Source: an uncultured Ruminococcus sp.
GTDB lineage: Bacteria; Bacillota; Clostridia; Oscillospirales; CAG-272
Assembly (NCBI GenBank): GCA_902782445.1
Contig: CACZNC010000002.1
Span: 1-64,000, forward strand
Direction of reading: 5' to 3'
DNA length: 64,000 bases
Part shown: positions 52,734-61,615 of the stretch, piece after piece
Numbering within the stretch: position 1 is the stretch's first letter
Layout: every line of letters begins with the position of its first letter
The notes under the pieces: generated by a model
The model's database searches: none
The model's input: only the letters and a program-made list of their open reading frames with translations
What the model was told of the DNA's origin: nothing
Position numbers and translations under genes: made by a program

Positions 52734-53420
52734 ATGGGACAGATCCACTTCGTTTTGCATTATCTGAAAGACTTCAACATGACGAGCATCCTGCTGCGGC
52801 TGTTTCTCTCGGTGGTCGTCGGGGGGATCATCGGATTCGAGCGGGGCCGTCACGGAAGCGCCGCCGGTTTCCGGACGCACATCCTGGTATGCGTAGGCGC
52901 CGCCCTGACTTCCCTGTGCAGCCTGTACGCCTCCCTGTCGCTGGGACTGCCCGGGGACATTTTCCGGATCTCGGCCCAGGTCATTTCCGGCATCGGTTTC
53001 CTCGGCGCGGGCATCATTCTCGTCCGGAACAACAGCACGGTCGCGGGACTCACCACGGCGGCCGGCATGTGGGTCACCGCCACCCTCGGCATCGCCCTGG
53101 GATACGGTTTCTACGAAGGCGCGCTGATGGGCACCGTCATCTGCGTCTCCACGACCACGCTCCTGACCAAACTCGAACGGAAGACCAAGCAGTCGATCCA
53201 CTTTTACGCGGAGATCCAGAGCATCGGGAATGTGCAGAAAGTGCTGGACGCGGTGGAGTCGATCCTGGAAAAGGACATGATCCTGGAGGTCATTCCCGCG
53301 AAGAGCGGCATCCCCGGGAACGTGGGCATCAACGTGACGACCACGCCAAGGCACAGTTCCGAGAGCATCCGCGAATCCCTGCTCAAGATCGACGGCATCC
53401 TCTATGTGGTGAAAGCCTGA
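52734..53420 (+). CDS. MgtC/SapB-family membrane protein
   Basis: 228 residues, ATG after GAGGAGGGATCCT. The N-terminal 140 residues form four to five membrane helices with the family signature GGIIGFERGRHG, then GFRTHILVCVGAAL, and the acidic/glycine-rich ISGIGFLGAGIIL. The C-terminal 80 residues form a cytosolic ACT-like domain. MgtC proteins help survive low Mg and modulate the F-type ATPase in some bacteria. No magnesium-sensing leader was identified here, so the role is uncertain. A PilZ fragment lies directly downstream. Confidence 0.92.
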   Translation: MGQIHFVLHYLKDFNMTSILLRLFLSVVVGGIIGFERGRHGSAAGFRTHILVCVGAALTSLCSLYASLSLGLPGDIFRISAQVISGIGFLGAGIILVRNNSTVAGLTTAAGMWVTATLGIALGYGFYEGALMGTVICVSTTTLLTKLERKTKQSIHFYAEIQSIGNVQKVLDAVESILEKDMILEVIPAKSGIPGNVGINVTTTPRHSSESIRESLLKIDGILYVVKA

Positions 53421-53458
53421 GACACCGGTCATCCCCCTCCCCTGCCGGCCCGGATCCC

Positions 53459-53812
53459 CTCCGCGGGATCACAAGCGAAGGGATCACGACGCAGCTGACG
53501 GAGCACAATCTGACCCTGTATCTGGACGAAGGGCCGTCCCCCGGCATCGGCGCGGAATGCGGGATCACGATCTTCAGGGATGGGGCTGAGATCCGCGTCA
53601 AAGGCGTGGTGACGGGGATCCGGCAATCGAAATCCGGCGCGGTCCGGTCCCACACCGTCGAGATCCTCGATTTCTGCGGGAACCGCTATGAATATCTGCA
53701 GCTCCTGTACGACCGCGTCCCGACCCTTCCCCAGTCCCTCCGCCGGGATTTCGGCGTTCTGTCCCACCTATGGCAGAATATCGCGCACCGGGTCGCCAGA
53801 ACGAGAAAGTGA
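53459..53812 (+). pseudogene. PilZ-domain fragment (C-terminal end of a lost glycosyltransferase-like protein)
   Basis: Ending at the TGA 53810-53812, an open frame encodes a convincing PilZ-like beta barrel and tail: GITTQLTEHNLTLYLDEG, GITIFRDGAEIRVKGVVTGI, then LLYDRVPTLPQSLRRDFG and HLWQNIAHRVARTRK. This tail matches the end of Clostridia cellulose-synthase-like glycosyltransferases. There is no start codon or ribosome site, and the frame is broken upstream at the mgtC-like stop. It is a truncated remnant, probably from deletion of the upstream body. Confidence 0.65.
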
Positions 53813-53816
53813 AAAA

Positions 53817-53849
53817 AACGACTGTCGGACCAGAGATCCGGCAGCCGTT
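53817..53849 (-). terminator. Terminator of the OB-fold-like lipoprotein gene
   Basis: AACGGCTGCCGG and CCGACAGTCGTT pair with one mismatch region, followed on the minus strand by a run of seven T. Confidence 0.75.
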
Positions 53850-53865
53850 CTGTTTTGATGCGGGT

Positions 53866-54606
53866 TTATTTCGCCGCGGCGACGGAGGTGATGTGCGGGT
53901 TGACGCCCTCGTACCAGTAGAGGAAGCCTTCCATGTCGATCACATCGCCGACCTTGAGGTTCTTCACGGCCGCGTAAACGGCGGTGCTGGAATCGCAGAG
54001 GTAGGATTCAACGGTGAAGTTGTAGGTCTTGCCGTCCTTCGAGACGTTGAAATACAGGTCGCTGCCGTCCTCGCCGGAGCCGTCCCAGTTGTAGAGGAAC
54101 GCGACTTCGCTTCCGTCGGGAGCCGTGGACGCTTCAACGGTCATTCCCTTGAAGGTCACGAATTCGTTCTGATGGTCGATCAGGGTCTCGGAGCCGAGCA
54201 GAGCGGTGACGTCCGTGGCGGGAGCGACATAGTTCCCCTCTTCGATCTCGAAGGTGGCGTCGATGATCTCCACCTCGCCGGACCATTCGGACTTGTAGCC
54301 GGTGACTTTGATCTTGGTGCCGGGGGTCAGCTTCGCGTAGTCCGCTTCCGAGCAGGCCATGTTGTAGAGGAAGTACGCGCCGTCCTTGTCCTGGGAGTAG
54401 ACGGTCGCCTTGTCTTCCCACCAGGACTGCTTGGCCTGTACATAGGTCTCGACAGTGACCTGGGAATCGAGGGGAGCCGCGATATACTCCGCGTGGGTCA
54501 TAACGCCTTCGCCCTTGACGTCGGGTTTGTCGGCTTCGTTCTTATTGCATGCCGCGAACGCCAGCACAAAGGTCAGCGCGAGCATGATCGCTACAATCTT
54601 TTTCAT
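53866..54606 (-). CDS. Lipoprotein with OB-fold-like repeats
   Basis: 246 residues from the ATG at 54606 after AAAAGGAGAAAATC. Lipobox FAAC (Cys20). The mature part holds two similar blocks: MTHAEYIAAPLDSQVTVETY, then GAYFLYNMACSEADYAKLTPG with IKVTGYKSEWSGEVEII; later VTFKGMTVEAS with VGDVIDMEGFLYWY. This is the pattern of OB-fold (YhcR or BOF-like) lipoproteins in gut Firmicutes. Surface-exposed; ligand unknown. Monocistronic, with its own promoter and terminator. Confidence 0.75.
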   Translation of the reverse strand: MKKIVAIMLALTFVLAFAACNKNEADKPDVKGEGVMTHAEYIAAPLDSQVTVETYVQAKQSWWEDKATVYSQDKDGAYFLYNMACSEADYAKLTPGTKIKVTGYKSEWSGEVEIIDATFEIEEGNYVAPATDVTALLGSETLIDHQNEFVTFKGMTVEASTAPDGSEVAFLYNWDGSGEDGSDLYFNVSKDGKTYNFTVESYLCDSSTAVYAAVKNLKVGDVIDMEGFLYWYEGVNPHITSVAAAK

Positions 54607-54659
54607 GATTTTCTCCTTTTTCCGGCGGCACAATATTTTCAATAATCCGCCATACTTTC

Positions 54660-54687
54660 ATTATACACGGTTTTCCCGCGAAATCAA
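54660..54687 (-). promoter_or_regulatory. SigA-type promoter for the OB-fold-like lipoprotein gene
   Basis: Minus-strand TTGATT (54682-54687) and TATAAT (54660-54665), 16-bp spacer. It overlaps the end of the upstream ABC operon region. Confidence 0.7.
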
Positions 54688-54693
54688 GTCTTT

Positions 54694-56295
54694 TTATGAT
54701 TTTCCTTCCTTTTTCTTCCGGATCCTTCCGGCGAGCAGGTACGCTCCCATCCCGATCCAGACGGCGGCAATAGTGCCGAGCAGGGCTGCCGATGCGGCGG
54801 GGAGCGGGCCGAGGTCTTCCCGTCCGGCGGCAGAGGCACCCGTGTGCTGGTCGAGGCGGTAGAGGGAATTCACGTCATCGAAGAGCGCTTCGAAATAGGC
54901 GTCGTCCACCGTCTCTTTTCGGCGCACGGACTTGGCGGTGTTCTCGATCAGCTGTCCGGCGGCGTCGCGGAGGGAGGCGGATCCGTTGAAGACCGGCGTG
55001 ACAAAGGTGTTCCCGACGTTGTCGAGCAGCAGTTCCGTCGCCCGGATCTTCACCTCGTAGGATTCCTCGTCCTCCCCGCCGGCGGATGCGAGATAGCGGC
55101 GATATTCATCCGATTTCTGCGCCTTTTCCGTCACGGGGACGTACCCCTCGGTCCCGGCGTAGGCGATCTGGACCTCGTTAGTCAGAAGGTACTGGGCGAA
55201 GAGCCACGAAGCCAGCACTTCCCCGGGATCCCTCTTGTTGAAGACGCAGACGGAGGGCCCCTGGGAGATCATCTTCGGATCCGACGGGTCGAACTGGGGG
55301 ATCGGGAGGACGGCGCACTCGAATTCCACGAATTTGTCCGGGCTGATGTCGGAGTGCGGCGCATGGCTTCCCATCCACGTGGCGCCCGCGGTGGAGTCCA
55401 CGGCGAAGAGGCACTGGCCCGCGTTGAGGAAGTTCCCGGGATAGCTCGAGATCTTGAAGGTCGAGAAGGCCCCCGTCCCGGTGTGTTCCGCCACGTCCCG
55501 GAGGATATCCTTCGTGGTATCGCTGAAGAGCAGGATCTCTCCCTCGGGCGTCGAATACCCGGCCCCCTTCTGTTTCAGCATCTGGATCATCATATTGTCG
55601 GTGGACTTGTAGATGAAGGGGATCATGGTCTTCTGGCCGTTCGCCGCGTAGACGCCGTTTTCGTCCTTTTCCGCGGCTTTGTCGGAGACCTCCCAGACGA
55701 AATCCCAGGTCAGGACTTCGGGGAGCTCGTACCCGAGGGATTCGAGCATGGTCTTGTTGACGTAGCAGGCTTCGGTGGAGCGCATGAAGGGCAGGGCGTA
55801 ATGGATCCCGCCGATCGCGCATTCCCCGAGGAACTGGGGGATCATCTCCTCCGCCTCGGGACCGTCGAATTTCAGTTCGCTCCCGCCGAACCCGTACCGT
55901 GGATCCGCCATCAGGCCGTCGAGGGGGACCACGATGTTCTGTCCGGTGAGGTAGGTGGCGATGTGGTCGGGATAGGTGACGCAGACGTTCGGCGTCGTCC
56001 CTGTCGAAATATTGGTGATGACGTCGTTGTAGATCCGGCCGTAGTCGGTGTAGAAGCGGATGTTCACCCGGATGTTCGGATAGAGGGCTTCGAAATCCTC
56101 CACCGCCTTCGAATAGATCGCGGTCTGGGTCTTGTTGGTGTCGTTCTTGGCCCAGAAGGTGATCTCGCAGGTCTTCGAGGCGTCAAGTTCCGCGGGAAGC
56201 GCAAATTCCGGCAGTCCGCGGGATCCGTGGCAGGAGGCGAGAAGCAGGGGGCAAACAAGGAGGGCGAGAAGCAGAAGAGCGCGGACGCGTTTCAT
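54694..56295 (-). CDS. Sugar ABC transporter solute-binding protein with C-terminal membrane anchor
   Basis: 533 residues from the ATG at 56295, which overlaps the MalG-type stop by 4 bp (ATGA). Lipobox LLASC. The body is a typical family 1 SBP: EITFWAKNDTNKTQ, NIRVNIRFYTDYGRIYNDV, PFMRSTEACYVNKTML, and later TEGYVPVTEKAQ. Unusually, the last 35 residues form a membrane helix followed by basic residues (LLGTIAAVWIGMGAYLLAGR, then IRKKKEGK). The protein would thus be tethered at both ends. Last gene of a glycan-uptake operon. Confidence 0.92.
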   Translation of the reverse strand: MKRVRALLLLALLVCPLLLASCHGSRGLPEFALPAELDASKTCEITFWAKNDTNKTQTAIYSKAVEDFEALYPNIRVNIRFYTDYGRIYNDVITNISTGTTPNVCVTYPDHIATYLTGQNIVVPLDGLMADPRYGFGGSELKFDGPEAEEMIPQFLGECAIGGIHYALPFMRSTEACYVNKTMLESLGYELPEVLTWDFVWEVSDKAAEKDENGVYAANGQKTMIPFIYKSTDNMMIQMLKQKGAGYSTPEGEILLFSDTTKDILRDVAEHTGTGAFSTFKISSYPGNFLNAGQCLFAVDSTAGATWMGSHAPHSDISPDKFVEFECAVLPIPQFDPSDPKMISQGPSVCVFNKRDPGEVLASWLFAQYLLTNEVQIAYAGTEGYVPVTEKAQKSDEYRRYLASAGGEDEESYEVKIRATELLLDNVGNTFVTPVFNGSASLRDAAGQLIENTAKSVRRKETVDDAYFEALFDDVNSLYRLDQHTGASAAGREDLGPLPAASAALLGTIAAVWIGMGAYLLAGRIRKKKEGKS

Positions 56296-57140
56296 CCCTT
56301 GGTGCCTCCTCTCATGACGCCGGACATGATCTTTCCCCGGAACACGAGGAAGAGGATCACCAGCGGCAGGGAGATCACGACGACGGCGGCCATCATGGCG
56401 GGGATGTTTTCCCGTCCGAAGCCGTTCTCCCGGATCTCCTGGATCCCGTTCGAGACCAGGAAATAGGCCTGTTCGTCGGTGATGAGGCGGGGCCAGACAT
56501 AGGAGTTCCAGCACTCGATCACCTTTAAGATCGTCACGGTGACGACGGTGGGGCGGCAGATCGGGAGCATCACCTTCAAAAGGTATTTGAGATCCGAGGT
56601 CCCGTCGATCTTCGCGGCTTTATAGAGCTCGTCGGGGATCTGCTCGAAATTCTCCTTCAGCAGGTAGATGTAAAACACCGAGGTGACCGAGGGCAGGATC
56701 AGGCCCCAGAAGGTGTTGCGCATGTTCCAGTCGGTGATGGTGACGAAATTGGTGATGACGACCAGCTCCCCCGGGATCATCATCAAAGAGAGGAAGAGGG
56801 CGAACACGGCGTTCTTGCCCCGGAATTCCAGCCGCGAAAAGGCGAAGGCGGCGAGCACCGTCACCGTCAGCATGATCGCGGTGGTGGCGGCGGTGAAAAT
56901 GAGGGTGTTGAGGAAATAGCGGGCCAGCGGAACGGCGGTGAAGGCGTCCCGGTAGTTGGCGAGGGTCGGATCGGTGACGATAAAGCGGGGGACGAACTCC
57001 GCGTTGTAGGAGCTGTAACTCTTGAAGGAGGAGAGCACCATCCAGTAGAAGGGGAAGAGCACGATCACGCCCCAGAGGACGAGGAGCAGATACACAGCAG
57101 CCCGCCCGAAGGAGAAGGTTTTTCCGTCTTTCGGTTTCAT
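56292..57140 (-). CDS. Carbohydrate ABC transporter permease, MalG type
   Basis: 282 residues, six membrane helices, EAA loop KAAKIDGTSDLKYLLKVMLP. It overlaps the SBP gene by 4 bp and lies 15 bp after the MalF-type gene. Forms the import channel with that partner; the operon also encodes the ATPase. Confidence 0.94.
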   Translation of the reverse strand: MKPKDGKTFSFGRAAVYLLLVLWGVIVLFPFYWMVLSSFKSYSSYNAEFVPRFIVTDPTLANYRDAFTAVPLARYFLNTLIFTAATTAIMLTVTVLAAFAFSRLEFRGKNAVFALFLSLMMIPGELVVITNFVTITDWNMRNTFWGLILPSVTSVFYIYLLKENFEQIPDELYKAAKIDGTSDLKYLLKVMLPICRPTVVTVTILKVIECWNSYVWPRLITDEQAYFLVSNGIQEIRENGFGRENIPAMMAAVVVISLPLVILFLVFRGKIMSGVMRGGTKG

Positions 57141-57155
57141 GTCCGTCCTCCTTCC

Positions 57156-58046
57156 TCAGTTCACCACGTTCTTTCTGCGGATGAGCAGATTGACGCAGGT
57201 GATGGTAAAGACGATGGCGAAGAGCACGAGGGCCGCCGCCGACGCGTAGGAGGGATAGCCCCCCGAATTGCCGTAGAGCATATCGTAGACATAGCCGACG
57301 ATGGTGTTCATCCCCGCGGCGTTGAGGTCCACCCCGAAGAGGGCCACCGCGTCGCTGTACGCCTTGAACGCTCCGATGAAGCCTGTTATGACGAGATAGA
57401 AGATCATCGGAGAGATCAGGGGCAGGGTGATGCGGAAGAAGATCCGGGCCTTCGGGGTGCCGTCCACCCGCGCGGCTTTGTAGTACTCCGGATTGACCGA
57501 CGCGAGAGCCCCCGTGAGGATCAGGATCTTGAAGGGCATGACGACCCAGACCGTGTAGATGCACATGACGAGCATCTTCGCCCAGTAGGGTCCGTCGATG
57601 AAGTCCACGGAAGGGCCTCCGAAAAAGCCGATCAGCAGGTTGACGAGCCCCTCGGAATAGGCGGTCTTCTTGAAGAGGATCATGAAGACCAGACCCACGG
57701 CGAGGGTGTTCGTGACATAGGGCAGGAAATAGACGGTCTGGAAGAAGCTCTTGAGCGCCTTGACCGAATGGAGGGCCAGGGAGATGAGCAGGGCGAGGGT
57801 GGTGGAGACGGGGACCGTGATGACGACGAGAATCAGGGTGTTTTTCAGGGCCTGCAGAAAATAGGGATCCCGCAGGACATAGGAGAAATTGTACAGCCCG
57901 ACGCCGAAATAGGACTGGGAGGCGGAGTTGTACCCCTCCTCCAGCGAGTACACCACCACGTCGATCAGGGGATAGATCATGAACACGGCGAGGAAAGCCG
58001 CGGCGGGCAGAAGATACAGCCACGCCTTGAGATTCTGCTTTTTCAT
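57156..58046 (-). CDS. Carbohydrate ABC transporter permease, MalF type
   Basis: 296 residues from the ATG at 58046 after GGAGGCATGAG; the long upstream frame runs through the ATPase gene and was rejected. Six membrane helices; EAA loop YYKAARVDGTPKARIFFRIT. One base separates it from the ATPase stop, so translation is coupled. Confidence 0.94.
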   Translation of the reverse strand: MKKQNLKAWLYLLPAAAFLAVFMIYPLIDVVVYSLEEGYNSASQSYFGVGLYNFSYVLRDPYFLQALKNTLILVVITVPVSTTLALLISLALHSVKALKSFFQTVYFLPYVTNTLAVGLVFMILFKKTAYSEGLVNLLIGFFGGPSVDFIDGPYWAKMLVMCIYTVWVVMPFKILILTGALASVNPEYYKAARVDGTPKARIFFRITLPLISPMIFYLVITGFIGAFKAYSDAVALFGVDLNAAGMNTIVGYVYDMLYGNSGGYPSYASAAALVLFAIVFTITCVNLLIRRKNVVN

Positions 58047-58047
58047 C

Positions 58048-59208
58048 TCATGCCTCCGCGGATCCTGCGATGTGGATGCGGTCCCCGGTCTTGGGATCGA
58101 AGAGGCGGGTCTTCGACGGCCGGAGGGCAAAGCGGACCGTTCCGGGTTCCAGTCCCGCCGCCTCCTCCGCGTCCACGATGGCGCGTCCGAAGGCTCCGTC
58201 GAGGGTGGGATGGGCAAAGACGATGCTGGTGTCCCGGCCCATGACCTCCACCCGGTCCAGCGCACAGGCAAACGAAAGTCCCTCCGCGGGGATCCATCCG
58301 CCCTTTTTCGCCGAGGACGGACCGCCCTCCGTCACGGGCTCGAATCCCTCGGGACGCACGCCCACCGTGACCTCCCCGTCCCCGACGCCGGGCACGTCCA
58401 GCACGGGCTCGGATCCGATCAGCAGTTTCCCGGCTTTCACGGTCCCCGAGAAGACGTTGATCGGCGGGGTGCCGAGGAATTTCGCCACGAAGAGGTTGAC
58501 CGGATCGTCGTAGACCGCCTGGGGTTTCGCGATCTGGTGCAGCCTGCCGTCCTTCATCACCACGATGAGGTCGGAAATGCTCATGGCCTCCTCCTGGTCG
58601 TGGGTGACGAACACGGTGGTGATCTTCGTCTCCCGCTGGATGCGCCGGATCTCCTCCCGTGTGGCGAGCCTCAGCCGCGCGTCGAGGTTGGAGAGCGGTT
58701 CGTCAAGCAGGAGCACCCCCGGCTTTTTCACCAGAGCCCGGGCGATCGCCACTCTCTGCTGCTGGCCGCCGGACATTTCGGAGGGACGCCGGTCGAGCAG
58801 TCCGTCGATCTGGACGAGCTTCGCCGCCTCCACCGCCCGGGCGTGCATTTCGTCCTTCGGGAGCCTTTCGTCCCCGCGAAGATTCCCGAGGGGGAACATG
58901 ATGTTCTCGAGGGCGGTCAGATGGGGGTAGAGGGCGTAGTTCTGGAAGACCAGCCCGACGCCGCGCTTCTCCGGCGGCAGGTTCGTGACGTCCCGGTCCT
59001 CGAAGAAGATCCTCCCGGAGGTGGGCTCCTCCAGACCGCTGACGAGGTTGAGAATGGTGCTCTTGCCGCAGCCGGAGGGACCGAGAAGCCCGATCAGGCA
59101 TCCGTCCGGGATCTCCACGGTGAAGTCGTCGACGGCGACCACGTCCTCGCGGATCTTCCGGTTGCGGTTGGGGAACCGTTTGGTGAGATGATCCAGTACG
59201 ATTTTCAT
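58048..59208 (-). CDS. Sugar ABC transporter ATPase (MsmK/UgpC type)
   Basis: 386 residues. Walker A GLLGPSGCGKST, Q-loop VFQNYALYPHL, signature EMSGGQQQR, Walker B GVLLLDEPLSNLDAR, H-loop VTHDQEEAM. A C-terminal TOBE/MalK regulatory domain follows (VTVGVRPEGFEPV). It is the only sugar-type ATPase in the window, and might also energise the permeases at 13369-15119, which lack one. The ATG overlaps the DUF3237 gene stop by 4 bp. Confidence 0.94.
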   Translation of the reverse strand: MKIVLDHLTKRFPNRNRKIREDVVAVDDFTVEIPDGCLIGLLGPSGCGKSTILNLVSGLEEPTSGRIFFEDRDVTNLPPEKRGVGLVFQNYALYPHLTALENIMFPLGNLRGDERLPKDEMHARAVEAAKLVQIDGLLDRRPSEMSGGQQQRVAIARALVKKPGVLLLDEPLSNLDARLRLATREEIRRIQRETKITTVFVTHDQEEAMSISDLIVVMKDGRLHQIAKPQAVYDDPVNLFVAKFLGTPPINVFSGTVKAGKLLIGSEPVLDVPGVGDGEVTVGVRPEGFEPVTEGGPSSAKKGGWIPAEGLSFACALDRVEVMGRDTSIVFAHPTLDGAFGRAIVDAEEAAGLEPGTVRFALRPSKTRLFDPKTGDRIHIAGSAEA

Positions 59209-59639
59209 GCTTGTGTATCCTTATCGCTGTTCGGGATTTCGAAAATCAGAATGCGCACGCCCCCCTCGCGCCCGTGGACTTCGGAGCGGAAGGACCGTCC
59301 CCGGAGCGCGGAACCGAGGGCCTCGCTGTCGGTGAGAAAGACCGGGGTCGCGCGGATGGGACCGGGGGATCCGTCGAGGCGTCCCGTGTTCTCCACGTAG
59401 AGGGAGCAGCTCTTCCCCTCCCCGTCCGTCCCCTGGAATAGGTAGCGGGCGCAGAGGAGGCGGGACTCCCCCGGCATTTGGGTCTGAACGTCCGCGGCTC
59501 CGGGCCGGATCTCGCCACTGAAAAGCGGGGAGTCGACCCGTCCCGTGAAGGGGATCACCGTGACCGAGCCGCGGGGGGAGTCAAATCCGCTCGCCCGGGT
59601 CCAGTCGATGTCGATATCGAAGGTCAGAAAAGGTTCCAT
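59205..59639 (-). CDS. DUF3237 family protein
   Basis: 144 residues; the ATG shares one base with the stop of the DUF4838 gene. The pattern VIPFTGRVDSPLFSGEIRPG followed by YLFQGTDG and SLYVENTGR fits DUF3237, a small beta-barrel family of unknown activity. Its place in a glycan-uptake operon suggests an enzyme or binder acting on the imported sugar or its modification. Cytosolic. Confidence 0.7.
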   Translation of the reverse strand: MEPFLTFDIDIDWTRASGFDSPRGSVTVIPFTGRVDSPLFSGEIRPGAADVQTQMPGESRLLCARYLFQGTDGEGKSCSLYVENTGRLDGSPGPIRATPVFLTDSEALGSALRGRSFRSEVHGREGGVRILIFEIPNSDKDTQA

Positions 59640-61429
59640 TATCCGAGATCCTCGGGAGCCTCGCCCGTCCAGTGGTCGAAATACTCGACGCCGCGCCATT
59701 TCCCCTCGAGGAGCGCCCGGTGGGTGGTCTCCACATTGCACCATTCGTCGATGCGGGAGAGCCCGAAGGCCTTCCAGTCCCCGAAAAAGCGGTTGATCTC
59801 TTCGGCGTCGTATTCGCCCCGGAGCATGGTCTTCCGCTTCAGGGCCACCCAGCGGATCGACAGGCGGTTCTTCTCCACCCGCGCCAGCCGGACGGGATCC
59901 CCCTTCACCGCCTCAGCCGCCCGGTCGAAGAGGGCGTTGTAGCGGTCCAGCATGTCCTCCTCGAGGAAGCCGTGGAGGGGATTGTCGTTGAATCCGACGT
60001 GATCCCCCCGCTCCCCGCAGGTGTCGCAGAGCAGGTTCAGATATTCGTCGAGAGCCTCGGCCGCGGGACCGTAGAAGTACTCCATGAACTCCCGGCGGTG
60101 GGTCTCGATGTCGCAGTAGGGATCCCAGAGCAGCTTCGAGACGAGGTATGCCCGCAGTTCGTTGAAGTCCACGCCTCCCCTCGACGCGCCGTTGGCCTGT
60201 TCGAACACGCCCTTGACGTTGTTCTCGGCCATGAGTTGGGCGTTTCGGGCGAGGATCCGCCAGTTCGGATGGGGCGTCGGATAGTGGGCGAAGCAGGTGG
60301 TGTAGTCCCAGATGTACATCCGGTCGCAGATCTTCCCCCATTCCCGGAGATCGGTGATGAAATTGGAGCGGGTCCCGTCCGGCCTCATCACGCCGCGGCT
60401 CTCGTCGTCGCAGGCGTCGAAGGGATGGCAGAAGCAGCATTCGATGGAGCAGAGCCGCACGCAGACGTTCTTCCGGTTGCGGACGTATTTCGGAGCGGGA
60501 CGGGAATAGGTGTAGGCGAGGGTGTCGAAGACGATATCCGGGAACTCGGGCTCGAGGGCTTCGGCCACGGCGTTGACAAAGCGGAGCAGAGTACCGGAGG
60601 AGGAGCCCTCTTCCTCGTCGATCCTCTTGCAGTTTTCGCAGGTGCAGTTCCCGCCCCAGTCGTTCTGGGAGATCGACATGAGCCGGTGTCCGGGATGGGA
60701 TCTGAGGAATTCCCGGGTCTTTTCGATCACCAGCGCGAGCACATCGGGATTCGAGAGGCAGAGCTGGGTCCGCCCGCCGTCGGTGGTGACCCGCTTTCCG
60801 TTGACCTCGGCGAAGTATTCGGGATGGTCCTTCCCGTAGACCCGGGCGGGGACCAGCTGATCGAAGGTGTGGACGTGCATGGCGTAGGTGAGGTTGCCGC
60901 CCAGCCGTTCGGGGATGCGTCCCGCCCCGTTGAACCGGCGTTTCGCGGCGAAGCGGGGGTACTGCTCGATATCGGCGTAGTTGTGGCGGCGGAACTCAAA
61001 GACGGGCTCCTCCTTCGCGCGGATCGGCGGGATCGAAAGGCCGGGATCCGTCGGGACCTTTTCGCAGAGCGGGGTGAAGAAGCGGCATCCGAGGCGTTCG
61101 AGCAGGTCGTAGACCCCGTAGAGCACGCCCCGTTTTCCTCCGCCGATCTTCACGGAGTCAGAATCCGCCTCGATGATGAATCCGTCTTCGGAGCAGGACG
61201 AGACGTCAAGCCCGGAGGCCGCTCCGAGAGAGATCGCCTTCGCAGGCCCTTCCGGATCGTCCGCGGCGAGCACGGGGATGGAGGCGGCCGTGATCCTGCC
61301 GAGGTAGTAGCGCAGTTCCTTCGCCGCCGTGAGCACGGGGGACGCGGGATTGGAAAGATCTTCCGCCGGGATGCGGATGGACACGAGGGCGGTCCGGTTC
61401 TCCGCGAGGGTGAATCCGTTCTGATCCAT
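59639..61429 (-). CDS. DUF4838-domain protein, probable intracellular glycoside hydrolase
   Basis: 596 residues, ATG after ACGGAGGTAATTCTC. The N-terminal 120 residues form a GH20b/GH67N-like domain (AAKELRYYLGRITAASIPVL, then GVLYGVYDLLERLGCRFFTP). The central TIM-barrel-like DUF4838 region has DGGRTQLCLSNPDV, SISQNDWGGNCTCENC with clustered Cys, and GVFEQANGASRGG. DUF4838 proteins are related to alpha-glucuronidase and hexosaminidase folds, but their substrates are mostly unknown. No signal peptide. First gene of the operon DUF4838-DUF3237-ATPase-MalF-MalG-SBP. Confidence 0.85.
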   Translation of the reverse strand: MDQNGFTLAENRTALVSIRIPAEDLSNPASPVLTAAKELRYYLGRITAASIPVLAADDPEGPAKAISLGAASGLDVSSCSEDGFIIEADSDSVKIGGGKRGVLYGVYDLLERLGCRFFTPLCEKVPTDPGLSIPPIRAKEEPVFEFRRHNYADIEQYPRFAAKRRFNGAGRIPERLGGNLTYAMHVHTFDQLVPARVYGKDHPEYFAEVNGKRVTTDGGRTQLCLSNPDVLALVIEKTREFLRSHPGHRLMSISQNDWGGNCTCENCKRIDEEEGSSSGTLLRFVNAVAEALEPEFPDIVFDTLAYTYSRPAPKYVRNRKNVCVRLCSIECCFCHPFDACDDESRGVMRPDGTRSNFITDLREWGKICDRMYIWDYTTCFAHYPTPHPNWRILARNAQLMAENNVKGVFEQANGASRGGVDFNELRAYLVSKLLWDPYCDIETHRREFMEYFYGPAAEALDEYLNLLCDTCGERGDHVGFNDNPLHGFLEEDMLDRYNALFDRAAEAVKGDPVRLARVEKNRLSIRWVALKRKTMLRGEYDAEEINRFFGDWKAFGLSRIDEWCNVETTHRALLEGKWRGVEYFDHWTGEAPEDLG

Positions 61430-61504
61430 GAGAATTACCTCCGTCTGATCCTGTCTGATACGTTTTTTCGCCGGAGATCGCGTTTATCCGGCGGGTCTGC
61501 TTCT

Positions 61505-61533
61505 ATTATAGCGGCCGGCGTCCCGCTTGTCAA
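61505..61533 (-). promoter_or_regulatory. SigA-type promoter for the DUF4838/ABC operon
   Basis: Minus-strand TTGACA (61528-61533) and TATAAT (61505-61510), 17-bp spacer, both perfect. Confidence 0.9.
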
Positions 61534-61615
61534 TGCGTCGGGAAAAAACCGGAAAAAGATCCGTTTTCCCGGGGTCTGACGGGGGACTTCCCTGCCGGAT
61601 CGCGGGGCGGGGATC

